Source of the DNA: Melastoma dodecandrum
Taxonomy: Eukaryota; Streptophyta; Magnoliopsida; Myrtales; Melastomataceae
Direction: 5' to 3'
Assembly (NCBI GenBank): GCA_029817715.1
Contig: JARUPY010000320.1
Location: 1 to 64,000, forward strand
Length of the DNA stretch: 64,000 nt
Positions 50,601-58,395 of this stretch are shown here, in pieces. The notes below the pieces were generated by a model. The model saw only the letters and a list, made by a program, of their open reading frames with translations, did no database searches and was not told where the DNA came from. Position 1 is the stretch's first letter; the number at the start of each line of letters is the position of its first letter. The position numbers and the translations under genes are program-made.

Positions 50601-51943
50601 ACGTCACAAGCGACTTCATCCTTGTAGCTCTTCCCAATGGAAAATGGAACTCGCGATCGCTGTGTGACTCGAACGTCACTCTCCTTGTTGAGCCATTGTA
50701 GACGGTAGGGATGTGGGTGCGCTTCGATGGGCAACTTCAGCTTTTCAACCATCGTCCTTGACACGACGTTGGTGCAGCTACCACTATCCACAATCACCAA
50801 ACATACCTTTCCTGCGACTGTGCACCTAGTATGGAAGATGCTCTCCCTTTGACTTTCCTCTTTCGCAGGTGTAACACTTAAAGCCTTTCGGACGACTAAC
50901 AGTTCTCCTTCGTCCGGATACTCCTCTGTCTCTTCGGCATCCCAAACAGGGTCGACGTTCTCCTCGAACTCTTCTTCTTCATCAGATAACTCTCTGATGA
51001 CAACGTTCCTTCTCGTCGGACACTCAGAAGCCATATGTCCTATTCCTTGGCACTTGAAACATCGTCGAATGATGTCTCGCTCGTGCGACTTGACTTCAGG
51101 TCTTGTAGTCGACGGTGGGGCTCTCTTCACTGTTGTTGTTGACGGCGGCTTCGCCTGGGAGCTACTCCCCTTGTTGAAAGGCGCGGCCTTCACAAATGGG
51201 CGGGTAGTCGCTCTCCTTGCTTGCTGCTGCTCCACCTTGTGCGCCAATGCTCGCACGTCGTTGAAACTCCAATATTGTTGTAAGTCGACGGCATCTGCGA
51301 TTTGGGGCTTAAGTCCTCGAAGATACCTGGCAATGGTTTGCTCTGGGGCTTCTTGGACATCACATTGCAGCAACAGTCTCTCGAACTCCCATGTATACTC
51401 CGATACACTTGAGACTTGTTGTAGCGACTGCAATTTGAGGTAGAGATCTCGTCGATGATGCTCCGGTAGAAATCTCTTCGTCATGGACCTCTTCATTTTT
51501 GACCACGTACGAATTTTATCACGCCCTTCCCTACGGCGCTGCTGGTTGGTGTTCTCCCACCACAAACTCGCGTACTTCTTCAATTTCAAGGCAGCCAGTT
51601 TCACCTTTCGATCCTCGGGCACTTCCTCGTAATCAAAGATGCGCTCCACGGTGTGCATCCAATCGATGAACTCGTTGGGGTCCAAGTTTCCTTCGAACTC
51701 CGGAATCTGAATGCTCATCGTCGGGGCTCTTCTTTCCTGTCTACGATTCTCCGGTGAAGAACCTCGTTGAGACTCCTCACGCCATGGGTTTTCCTCATCA
51801 TCGCTCTCTATTCGACTGCGAGAAGTCGATGCATGGTGTGTCCGTAACGACTGTAGTTGCTGCTGAAGATCGGCTATCTGCTCCTCAAGCCGAGCAACTT
51901 GTGCTTCGTCTAGAGTCATACCGCGTTGAAATCTTCCGGCCAT
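47612..51943 (-). CDS. gag-pol polyprotein of the Ty3/gypsy element
   Basis: Single uninterrupted frame of 1,443 codons. I start at the first ATG (51943), 11 bases past the PBS; the frame is open a little further upstream, but only with a TTG inside the PBS. Numbered from that ATG: a coiled-coil-like start (about 12-34), a gag capsid-type region (about 75-240), a CCHC zinc knuckle (295-308), protease DSGS (386-389), reverse transcriptase with YFDD (731-734), RNase H acidic residues D879, E916, D941 and D984, and integrase with H1060, H1067, C1097, C1100 and the D1129, D1190, E1226 triad (35 residues between the last two). The protein would package the element RNA, copy it and insert the DNA. 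The last 24 residues are encoded within the 3' LTR, and the PPT is coding (KQGED). No frameshift or stop separates gag from pol, so all products must come from one precursor cut by the protease. No key residue is missing. Confidence 0.95.
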   Translation of the reverse strand: MAGRFQRGMTLDEAQVARLEEQIADLQQQLQSLRTHHASTSRSRIESDDEENPWREESQRGSSPENRRQERRAPTMSIQIPEFEGNLDPNEFIDWMHTVERIFDYEEVPEDRKVKLAALKLKKYASLWWENTNQQRRREGRDKIRTWSKMKRSMTKRFLPEHHRRDLYLKLQSLQQVSSVSEYTWEFERLLLQCDVQEAPEQTIARYLRGLKPQIADAVDLQQYWSFNDVRALAHKVEQQQARRATTRPFVKAAPFNKGSSSQAKPPSTTTVKRAPPSTTRPEVKSHERDIIRRCFKCQGIGHMASECPTRRNVVIRELSDEEEEFEENVDPVWDAEETEEYPDEGELLVVRKALSVTPAKEESQRESIFHTRCTVAGKVCLVIVDSGSCTNVVSRTMVEKLKLPIEAHPHPYRLQWLNKESDVRVTQRSRVPFSIGKSYKDEVACDVIPMDACHLLLGRPWQFDRRAQHDGYRNTYSIHVGEKKVTLMPLTSQPTIATQDRLSDQPLKGVQLVRAIQEGEKAYFVVLVESPLGQATSHPQAASILEEFKDVFPEELPVDLPPMRSIQHQIDLVPGASLPNRPAYRCNPEEAKELQRQVDELVNKGSVRESLSPCSVPAILVPKKDGTWRMCMDSRAINKITVKYRFPIPRLDDMLDELHGAQVFSKVDLRSGYHQIRMKEGDEWKTAFKTKYGLYEWLVMPFGLSNAPSTFMRLMTHVLRPFMGKFVVVYFDDILVYSRSNEEHINHLRAVFNTLREEKLYGNLKKCKFFQPSVIFLGFVVSAEGIKVDESKIEAIKEWPTPRNFRDIRSFHGLASFYRRFIQGFSSIAAPLTECLKGDQFEWTPVAQASFERLKECLSAAPVLALPDFAKMFEVECDASGVGIGGVLLQEGRPIAYFSEKLNGAKLNYSTYDKEFLAIVRVLETWSHYLLPREVVLHTDHEALKYINGQHKLSRRHAKWVEFLQAFNFVLKHKPGAKNVVADVLSRKMMLLSAMETKLIGFEYLKELYKDDEDFGAIFVQCAKQAIDRFHQVNGFLFRDSKLCVPRSSTRELLIREVHGGGIAGHFGVDKTLAMIQEHFYWPRMEKQVRGLIARCATCQQAKSRVQPQGLYTPLPVPERPWEHVSMDFVLGLPRTQRRNDSIMVVVDRFSKMAHFIPCQKTDDATNVADLYFREVLRLHGVPKSIVSDRDTKFLSYFWKTLWHKLGTKLVFSTAYHPQTDGQTEVVNRTMAAILRTLVSKNQKDWDIKLAHAEFAYNRVPSSTTKSSPFKVVYGLDPLVPVELMPASDLRSVSRDAEERAKEMRLLHEKTRAQIEKANQRYAERANRGRRVKIFQPGDLVWIHLRKERFPGKRKNKLMPRAEGPFKIIERINDNAYKIDLPGDYGVSATFNVQDLMPFVEDDDDESLRTNSFKQGEDDTKTDDNLSPSTRSKRGVTLLVSE
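47678..47782 (-). other. CR-like C-terminal motif spanning PPT and LTR
   Basis: Residues about 1388-1422 contain SATFNV, an acidic run (DDDDE), LRTNSF and QGEDD. The last part is encoded by the PPT and the first bases of the 3' LTR. In CRM elements a motif in this position replaces the chromodomain and is thought to steer insertion to centromeric chromatin. Assignment rests on position and my memory of the motif. Confidence 0.7.
47688..47698 (-). other. polypurine tract (PPT)
   Basis: CAAGGGGAGGA in element sense, directly abutting the 3' LTR. It primes plus-strand DNA synthesis. It is also coding (part of KQGED). Confidence 0.93.
47738..48796 (-). other. integrase domain
   Basis: Zinc-binding HHCC module (H1060, H1067, C1097, C1100), then the D,D35E core with D1129, D1190 and E1226 in SMDFV, SDRDT and GQTEV. 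A GPF/Y-like segment (EGPFKI, about 1364-1369) follows, with no recognisable full chromodomain after it. Confidence 0.95.
48968..49330 (-). other. RNase H domain
   Basis: Residues about 872-992. The catalytic acidic residues sit in CDASG (D879), DKE (E916), TDH (D941) and ADVLSR (D984). Confidence 0.93.
49583..50197 (-). other. reverse transcriptase domain
   Basis: Residues about 583-787. Conserved blocks are visible in order: VPKKDGTWRMC, VDLRSGYHQI (with catalytic Asp669), LVMPFGLSNAP and the catalytic YFDD (codons at 49742-49753), then FLGFVV. Confidence 0.97.
50528..50836 (-). other. aspartic protease domain
   Basis: Residues about 370-472 with active-site DSGS at 386-389 (50777-50788), followed by a typical LLLGRPW segment at about 456-462. 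It should cleave the polyprotein. Confidence 0.9.
51020..51061 (-). other. CCHC zinc knuckle
   Basis: Pattern C-x2-C-x4-H-x4-C (CFKCQGIGHMASEC) at residues 295-308. This is the nucleocapsid motif expected to bind the element RNA. Confidence 0.95.
51074..51943 (-). other. gag region (capsid-like)
   Basis: Residues 1-290 of the polyprotein. The stretch around 84-215 has the plant gypsy gag pattern (FEG, WW, RYLRGLKP). A short heptad-like segment rich in L, Q and E lies near the N-terminus (about 12-34) and may help assembly. A serine-, threonine- and proline-rich linker precedes the zinc knuckle. Confidence 0.85.
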
Positions 51944-51954
51944 TGACAACCAGC

Positions 51955-51966
51955 GCTCTGATACCA
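51955..51966 (-). other. primer binding site for tRNA-iMet
   Basis: TGGTATCAGAGC in element sense, three bases downstream of the 5' LTR. It is complementary to the 3' end of plant initiator methionine tRNA, the usual primer of plant gypsy elements. Confidence 0.95.
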
Positions 51967-52126
51967 AGATGATACGGGGACGGCAAGGAATAGATGATTC
52001 CTAAACCAAAAATGAATGGTAACGTCACTGAAAAGGATGCGGAATGGAGTGACGCTCGGTATGGACGGAAAATGTGTGGGGTAGGCGGCTGAATGATAAA
52101 AATGAGGGGTTGAAATCAACCTCCAC

Positions 52127-52247
52127 GGATACAGATGCACCACCGTGAAAGAAGACTCGGGTAGACTCGTTTGGCCGTGGATACAGATACACCACCATGA
52201 AACAAGACGAGGGCGAGGCACAACACGGAGGATACAGATACACCACC
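52127..52247. repeat. three short direct repeats inside the 5' LTR
   Basis: Copies of ggatacagatRcaccacc at 52127-52144, 52179-52196 and 52230-52247. They would lie in the transcribed leader (R/U5) of the genomic RNA. Confidence 0.85.
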
Positions 52248-52406
52248 ACCGGTTGATACACTCTACTCAATCCGCACTTGGAAATCCACCAAATGAAGAA
52301 CGAGGTTTGAAGGAGAATCCACTCACTTCGGATAAAAGACACTTAAGTCTGATAGGGGTTTATAATTTGATAAAAAGCTGTCCTCCAAATGAGTACAAGG
52401 TGCCCA

Positions 52407-52414
52407 TTATATAG
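52407..52414 (-). promoter_or_regulatory. TATA box of the retrotransposon promoter
   Basis: CTATATAA in element sense in the 5' LTR, the best TATA match there. Transcription would start some 25-35 bases downstream, near 52372-52382, placing U3 at 52748 to about 52380. The start site is inferred. Confidence 0.65.
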
Positions 52415-52626
52415 GGAACACCTGAAGAAGAACTTAAATGCACGAAATGAACCTAGGCTAGATGCATGCAAGGCCAGATTCATGGACGAACCATAAATGG
52501 CTTATTGGAAATGCAACAAAGTAAATGCAAAGCATAAATGAGGAATGCGAAATGATTCAGCTTCCTCGAGGCTCTTCATCTTCGAGACTCTTGGTTTGGC
52601 CGACTCTTCGTTGCTCAGTCGCTGAT

Positions 52627-52672
52627 CGCGTCGACTTGGTCGCACCTCCTTGAGTCGCGTCGACTTGGTCGC
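52627..52672. repeat. 29-bp tandem repeat in U3, 5' LTR copy
   Basis: One full unit (52627-52655) and a 17-bp partial unit. One unit fewer than in the 3' LTR. It lies in U3, upstream of the TATA box. Confidence 0.95.
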
Positions 52673-52748
52673 TCACTCGCTAGCGAGTAAAGTGACTCCT
52701 CTCTTGCTGCGCGTCGACGGGGATAAGTTGTCGTCCGTCTTTGTATCA

Positions 52749-52753
52749 GGAAC
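52749..52753. repeat. target site duplication, right copy (GGAAC)
   Basis: GGAAC directly after the LTR, identical to 46875-46879. The satellite monomer resumes with cccgcgcac. Confidence 0.97.
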
Positions 52754-53391
52754 CCCGCGCACAACTTACGCAAGGTTGTGCATCCCGCATGCTCCGTACA
52801 TTGATGCTTCCGAACTTGCATTTTCCGAAGCCTAAATGATCTCCAAATGCTTCCCAAACTATTCAAAATTGGAGTTCTACATTTGACGTTCGGGTCCCTC
52901 TCGTTTGCACAAGGAGGAACCTCACGCACAACTTATGCAAGGTTGTGCATCCCGCATGCTCCGTACCTTGGTGATTCCGAACTTGCATTTTCCAAAGCCG
53001 AAATGATCCCCAAATGCTTCCCAAGCTATTCAAAATTGGAGTTCTACATTTGACATTCGGGTCCCTTTCGTGTGCACAAGGAGGAACCACGCGCACAACT
53101 TACGCAAGGTTGTGCATTCCGCATGCTCCGTACCTTGGTGCTTCCGAAATTGCATTCTCCGAAGCCTAAATGATCCCCAAATGCTTCCCAAACTATTCAA
53201 AATTGGAGTTCTACATTTGACATTCGGGTCCCTTTCGTTGCACAATGAGGAACCCCGCGCACAACTTACGCAAGGTTGTGCATCCTGCACGCTCCGTACC
53301 ATGGTGCTTCCGAAATTGCATTTTCCGAAGCCTAAATGATCCCCAAATGCTTCCCAAACTATTCAAAATTGGAGTTCTACATTTGACATTC

Positions 53392-54058
53392 GGGTCCCTT
53401 TCGTGTGCACAAGGAGGAACCACGCGCACAACTTACGCAAGGTTGTGCATCCCGCATGCTCCGTACCTTGGTGCTTCCGAAATTGCATTCTCCGAAGCCT
53501 AAATGATCCCCAAATGCTTCCCAAACTATTCAAAATTGGAGTTCTACATTTGACATTCGGGTCCCTTTCGTTGCACAATGAGGAACCCCGCGCACAACTT
53601 ACGCAAGGTTGTGCATCCCGCACGCTCCGTACCTTGGTGCTTCCGAAATTGCATTTTCCGAAGCCTAAATGATCCCCAAATGCTTCCCAAACTATTCCAA
53701 ATTGGAGTTCTTCATTTGACATTCGGGTCCATTTCGTTTGCACAAGGAGGAACCCCGCGCACAACTTACGCAAGGTTGTGCATCCCGCATGCTCCGTACC
53801 TTGGTGCTTCCGAACTTGCATTTTTCGAAGCCTAAATGATCTCCAAATGCTTCCCAAACTTTTCAAAATTGGAGTTCTACATTTGACATTCGGGTCCCTT
53901 TCGTTTGCACAAGGAGGAACCCCGCGCACAACTTACGCAAGGTTGTGCATCCCGCATGCTCCGTACCTTGGTGCTTCCGAACTTGCATTTTTCGAAGCCT
54001 AAATGATCTCCAAATGCTTCCCAAACTATTCAAAATTGGAGTTCTACATTTGACATTC
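53392..54058. repeat. four-monomer cassette, copy 1
   Basis: 667 bp with four linked marker sets in order: cgtgtgcac with accacgcgc and cattctcc; cgttgcacaatg with cacgctcc, ttccaaatt and ttcttcattt; gggtccatttcg with catttttcg; then catttttcg again. A partial copy of the first two monomers precedes it at 53059-53391. Confidence 0.85.
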
Positions 54059-55560
54059 GGGTCCCTCTCGTTTGCACAAGGAGGAACCTCGCGCACAACT
54101 TACGCAAGGTTGTGCATCCCGCATGCTCCGTACCTTGGTGCTTCCGAAATTGCATTCTCCGAAGCCTAAATGATCCCCAAATGCTTCCCAAACTATTCAA
54201 AATTGGAGTTCTACATTTGACATTCTGGTCCATTTCGTTGCACAAGGAGGAACCCGTGCACAACTTAGGCTAGGTTGTGCATCCCGCATGCTCCGTACCT
54301 TGGCGCTTCCGAACTTGCATTTTCCGAAGCCTAAATGATCCCCTAATGCTTCCCAAACTATTCAAAATGGGAGTTCTACATTTGACATTCGGGTCCCTTT
54401 CGTTTGCACAATGAGGAACCCCGCGCACAACTTACGCAAGGTTGTGCATCCCGCATGCTCCGTACCTTGGTGCTTCCGAACTTGCATTTTCCGAAGCCTA
54501 AATGATCCCCAAATGCTTCCCAAACTATTCAAAATTGGAGTTCTACATTTGACATTCGGGTCCCTTTCGTTTGCACAAGGAGGAACCCCGCGCACAACTT
54601 ACGCAAGGTTGTGCATCCCGCATGCTCCGTACCTTGGTGCTTCCGAACTTGCATTTTCCGAAGCCTAAATGATCCCCAAATGCTTCCCAAACTATTCAAA
54701 ATTGGAGTTCTACATTTGACATTCGGGTCCCTTTCGTTTGCACAAGGAGGAACCCCGCGCACAACTTACGCAAGGTTGTGCATCCCGCATGCTCCGTACC
54801 TTGGTGCTTCCGAAATTGCATTTTCCGAAGCCTAAATGATCCCCAAATGCTTCCCAAACTATTCAAAATTGGAGTTCTACATTTGACATTCGGGTCCCTT
54901 TCGTTTGCACAAGGAGGAACCCCGCGCACAACTTACGCAAGGTTGTGCATCCCGCATGCTCCGTACCTTGGTGCTTCCGAACTTGCATTTTTCCGAAGCC
55001 TAAATGATCTCCAAATGCTTCCCAAACTATTCAAAATTGGAGTTCTACATTTGACATTCGGGTCCCTTTCGTTTGCACAAGGAGGAACCCCGCGCACAAC
55101 TTACGCAAGGTTGTGCATCCCGCATGCTCCGTACCTTGGTGCTTCCGAACTTGCATTTTTCGAAGCCTAAATGATCTCCAAATGCTTCCCAAACTATTCA
55201 AAATTGGAGTTCTACATTTGACATTCGGGTCCCTTTCGTTTGCACAAGGAGGAACCTCGCGCACAACTTACGCAAGGTTGTGCATCCCGCATGCTCCGTA
55301 CCTTGGTGCTTCCGAACTTGCATTTTCCGAAGCCTAAATGATCCCCAAATGCTTCCCAAACTATTCAAAATTGGAGTTCTACATTTGACATTCGGGTCCC
55401 TTTCGTTTGCACAAGGAGGAACCCCGCGCACAACTTACGCAAGGTTGTGCATCCCGCATGCTCCGAACCACGGTGCTTCCGAAATTGCATTTTCCAATGC
55501 CTAAATGATCCCCAAATGCTTCCCAACCAATTCAAAATTGGAGTTCTACATTTGACATTC

Positions 55561-56227
55561 GGGTCCCTTTCGTGTGCACAAGGAGGAACCACGCGCACAA
55601 CTTACGCAAGGTTGTGCATCCCGCATGCTCCGTACCTTGGTGCTTCCGAAATTGCATTTTCCGAAGCCTAAATGATCCCCAAATGCTTCCCAAACTATTC
55701 AAAATTGGAGTTCTACATTTGACATTCGGGTCCCTTTCGTTGCACAATGAGGAACCCCGCGCACAACTTACGCAAGGTTGTGCATCCCGCATGCTCCGTA
55801 CCTTGGTGCTTCCGAAATTGCATTTTCCGAAGCCTAAATGATCCCCAAATGCTTCCCAAACTATTCCAAATTGGAGTTCTTCATTTGACATTCGGGTCCA
55901 TTTCGTTTGCACAAGGAGGAACCCCGCGCACAACTTACGCAAGGTTGTGCATCCCGCATGCTCCGTACCTTGGTGCTTCCGAACTTGCATTTTTCGAAGC
56001 CTAAATGATCTCCAAATGCTTCCCAAACTTTTCAAAATTGGAGTTCTACATTTGACATTCGGGTCCCTTTCGTTTGCACAAGGAGGAACCCCGCGCACAA
56101 CTTACGCAAGGTTGTGCATCCCGCATGCTCCGTACCTTGGTGCTTCCGAACTTGCATTTTTCGAAGCCTAAATGATCTCCAAATGCTTCCCAAACTATTC
56201 AAAATTGGAGTTCTACATTTGACATTC
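55561..56227. repeat. four-monomer cassette, copy 2
   Basis: Same 667-bp length and marker order as 53392-54058, starting 2,169 bp (13 monomers) later. It differs in cattttcc and catgctcc where copies 1 and 3 have cattctcc and cacgctcc. Confidence 0.85.
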
Positions 56228-57728
56228 GGGTCCCTCTCGTTTGCATCAGGAGGAACCTCGCGCACAACTTACGCAAGGTTGTGCATCCCGCAAGCTCCGT
56301 ACCTTGGTGATTCCGAACTTGCATTTTCCAAAGCCGAAATGATCCCCAAATGCTTCCCAAACTATTCAAAATTGGAGTTCTACATTTGACATTCGGGTCC
56401 CTCTCGTTTGCACAAGGAGGAACCTCGCGCACAACTTATGCAAGGTTGTGCATCCCGCAAGCTCCGTACCTTGGTGATTCCGAACTTGCATTTTCCAAAG
56501 CCGAAATGATCCCCAAATGCTTCCCAAACTATTCAAAATTGGAGTTCTACATTTGACATTCGGGTCCCTTTCGTTGCACAATGAGGAACCCCGCGCACAA
56601 CTTACGCAAGGTTGTGCATCCCGCATGCTCCGTACATTGATGCTTCCGAACTTGCATTTTCCGAAGCCTAAATGATCTCCAAATGCTTCCCAAACTATTC
56701 AAAATTGGAGTTCTACATTTGACATTCGGGTCCCTCTCGTTTGCACAAGGAGGAACCTCGCGCACAACTTATGCAATGTTGTGCATCCCGCAAGCTCCGT
56801 ACCTTGGTGATTCCGAACTTGCAATTTCCAAAGCCGAAATGATCCCCAAATGCTTCCCAAACTATTCAAAATTGGAGTTCTACATTTGACATTCGGGTCC
56901 CTTTCGTTTGCACAAGGAGGAACCCCGCGCACAACTTACGCAAGGTTGTGCATCCCGCATGCTCCGTACCTTGGTGCTTCCGAAATTGCATTTTCCGAAG
57001 CCTAAATGATCCCCAAATGCTTCCCAAACTATTCAAAATTGGAGTTCTGCATTTGGCATTTGGGTCCCTTTCCTTTGCACAATGAGGAACCCCGCGCACA
57101 ACTTACGCAAGGTGGTGCATCCCGCATGCTCCGTACATTGATGCTTCCGAACTTGCATTTTCCGAAGCCTAAATGATCTCCAAATGCTTCCCAAACTATT
57201 CAAAATTGGAGTTCTACATTTGACATTCGGGTCCCTCTCGTTTGCACAAGGAGGAACCTCGCGCACAACTTATGCAAGGTTGTGCATCCCGCATGCTCCG
57301 TACCTTGGTGATTCCGAACTTGCATTTTCCAAAGCCGAAATGATCCCCAAATGCTTCCCAAACTATTCAAAATTGGAGTTCTACATTTGACATTCGGGTC
57401 CCTTTCGTTGCACAATGAGGAACCCCGCGCACAACTTACGCAAGGTTGTGCATCCCGCATGCTCCGTACCTTGGTGCTTCCGAAATTGCATTTTCCGAAG
57501 CCTAAATGATCCCCAAATGCTTCCCAAACTATTCCAAATTGGAGTTCTTCATTTGACATTCGGGTCCCTTTCGTTTGCACAAGGAGGAACCCCGCGCACA
57601 ACTTACGCAAGGTTTTGCTTCCCGCATGCTCCGTACCTTGGTGCTTCCGAACTTGCATTTTTCGAAGCCTAAATGATCTCCAAATGCTTCCCAAACTATT
57701 AAAAATTTGAGTTCTACATTTGACATTC

Positions 57729-58395
57729 GGGTCCCTTTCGTGTGCACAAGGAGGAACCACGCGCACAACTTACGCAAGGTTGTGCATCCCGCATGCTCCG
57801 TACCTTGGTGCTTCCGAAATTGCATTCTCCGAAGCCTAAATGATCCCCAAATGCTTCCCAAACTATTCAAAATTGGAGTTCTACATTTGACATTCGGGTC
57901 CCTTTCGTTGCACAATGAGGAACCCCGCGCACAACTTACGCAAGGTTGTGCATCCCGCACGCTCCGTACCTTGGTGCTTCCGAAATTGCATTTTCCGAAG
58001 CCTAAATGATCCCCAAATGCTTCCCAAACTATTCCAAATTGGAGTTCTTCATTTGACATTCGGGTCCATTTCGTTTGCACAAGGAGGAACCCCGCGCACA
58101 ACTTACGCAAGGTTGTGCATCCCGCATGCTCCGTACCTTGGTGCTTCCGAACTTGCATTTTTCGAAGCCTAAATGATCTCCAAATGCTTCCCAAACTATT
58201 CAAAATTGGAGTTCTACATTTGACATTCGGGTCCCTTTCGTTTGCACAAGGAGGAACCCCGCGCACAACTTACGCAAGGTTGTGCATCCCGCATGCTCCG
58301 TACCTTGGTGCTTCCGAACTTGCATTTTTCGAAGCCTAAATGATCTCCAAATGCTTCCCAAACTATTCAAAATTGGAGTTCTACATTTGACATTC
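57729..58395. repeat. four-monomer cassette, copy 3
   Basis: Same 667-bp length and marker order, 2,168 bp after copy 2. It has the cattctcc and cacgctcc states of copy 1. The nine monomers between cassettes are not the same in each interval. Confidence 0.85.

Larger units (their letters stand above)
46880..52748 (-). mobile_element. full-length CRM-like Ty3/gypsy LTR retrotransposon
   Basis: Complete element of 5,869 bp read on the minus strand: 5' LTR (51970-52748), tRNA-iMet PBS, one gag-pol frame, PPT, 3' LTR (46880-47687), with 5-bp target duplications at both ends. LTR ends are TGATAC...GTATCA. Pol order is protease, reverse transcriptase, RNase H, integrase, which places it in Ty3/gypsy. 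The integrase tail lacks a canonical chromodomain and ends in a short motif running across the PPT into the LTR, as known for the centromeric CRM chromoviruses; that clade assignment is from memory of the family. The frame is intact and the LTRs differ by only six substitutions over about 779 aligned bases, so the insertion is recent and the element may be autonomous. It sits in the same orientation-defined satellite on both sides. Confidence 0.95.
51970..52748 (-). repeat. 5' LTR (779 bp)
   Basis: Same TGATAC...GTATCA ends as the other LTR. Six substitutions separate the two (52198, 52235, 52349, 52383, 52591, 52683), about 0.8%. The one at 52683 corresponds to a Val-to-Ala change in the LTR-encoded protein tail. 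No gene inside. Confidence 0.97.

Noticed and set aside
47696..51443. Plus-strand open frames within the element (for example 50997-51443, 148 codons)
   Set aside because: They lie opposite the intact gag-pol frame, carry no recognisable domain and are antisense shadows.
51944..51967. Upstream start giving eight more residues before the first ATG
   Set aside because: It needs a TTG start lying inside the PBS. The ATG at 51943 is the first plausible plant start.
46880..52748. Solo LTR, nested second element or frameshifted gag/pol
   Set aside because: Both LTRs, PBS, PPT and one unbroken frame account for every base of the element; nothing is nested and no frameshift is needed.
57529..58266. 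Open frame of 245 codons (and others of 183-188 codons at 26631-27182, 53363-53929, 55532-56098, 57200-57766, 59535-60101)
   Set aside because: Each spans several satellite monomers and stays open only because 1-bp deletions or insertions reset the frame. The product is the same monomer translation in successive frames.
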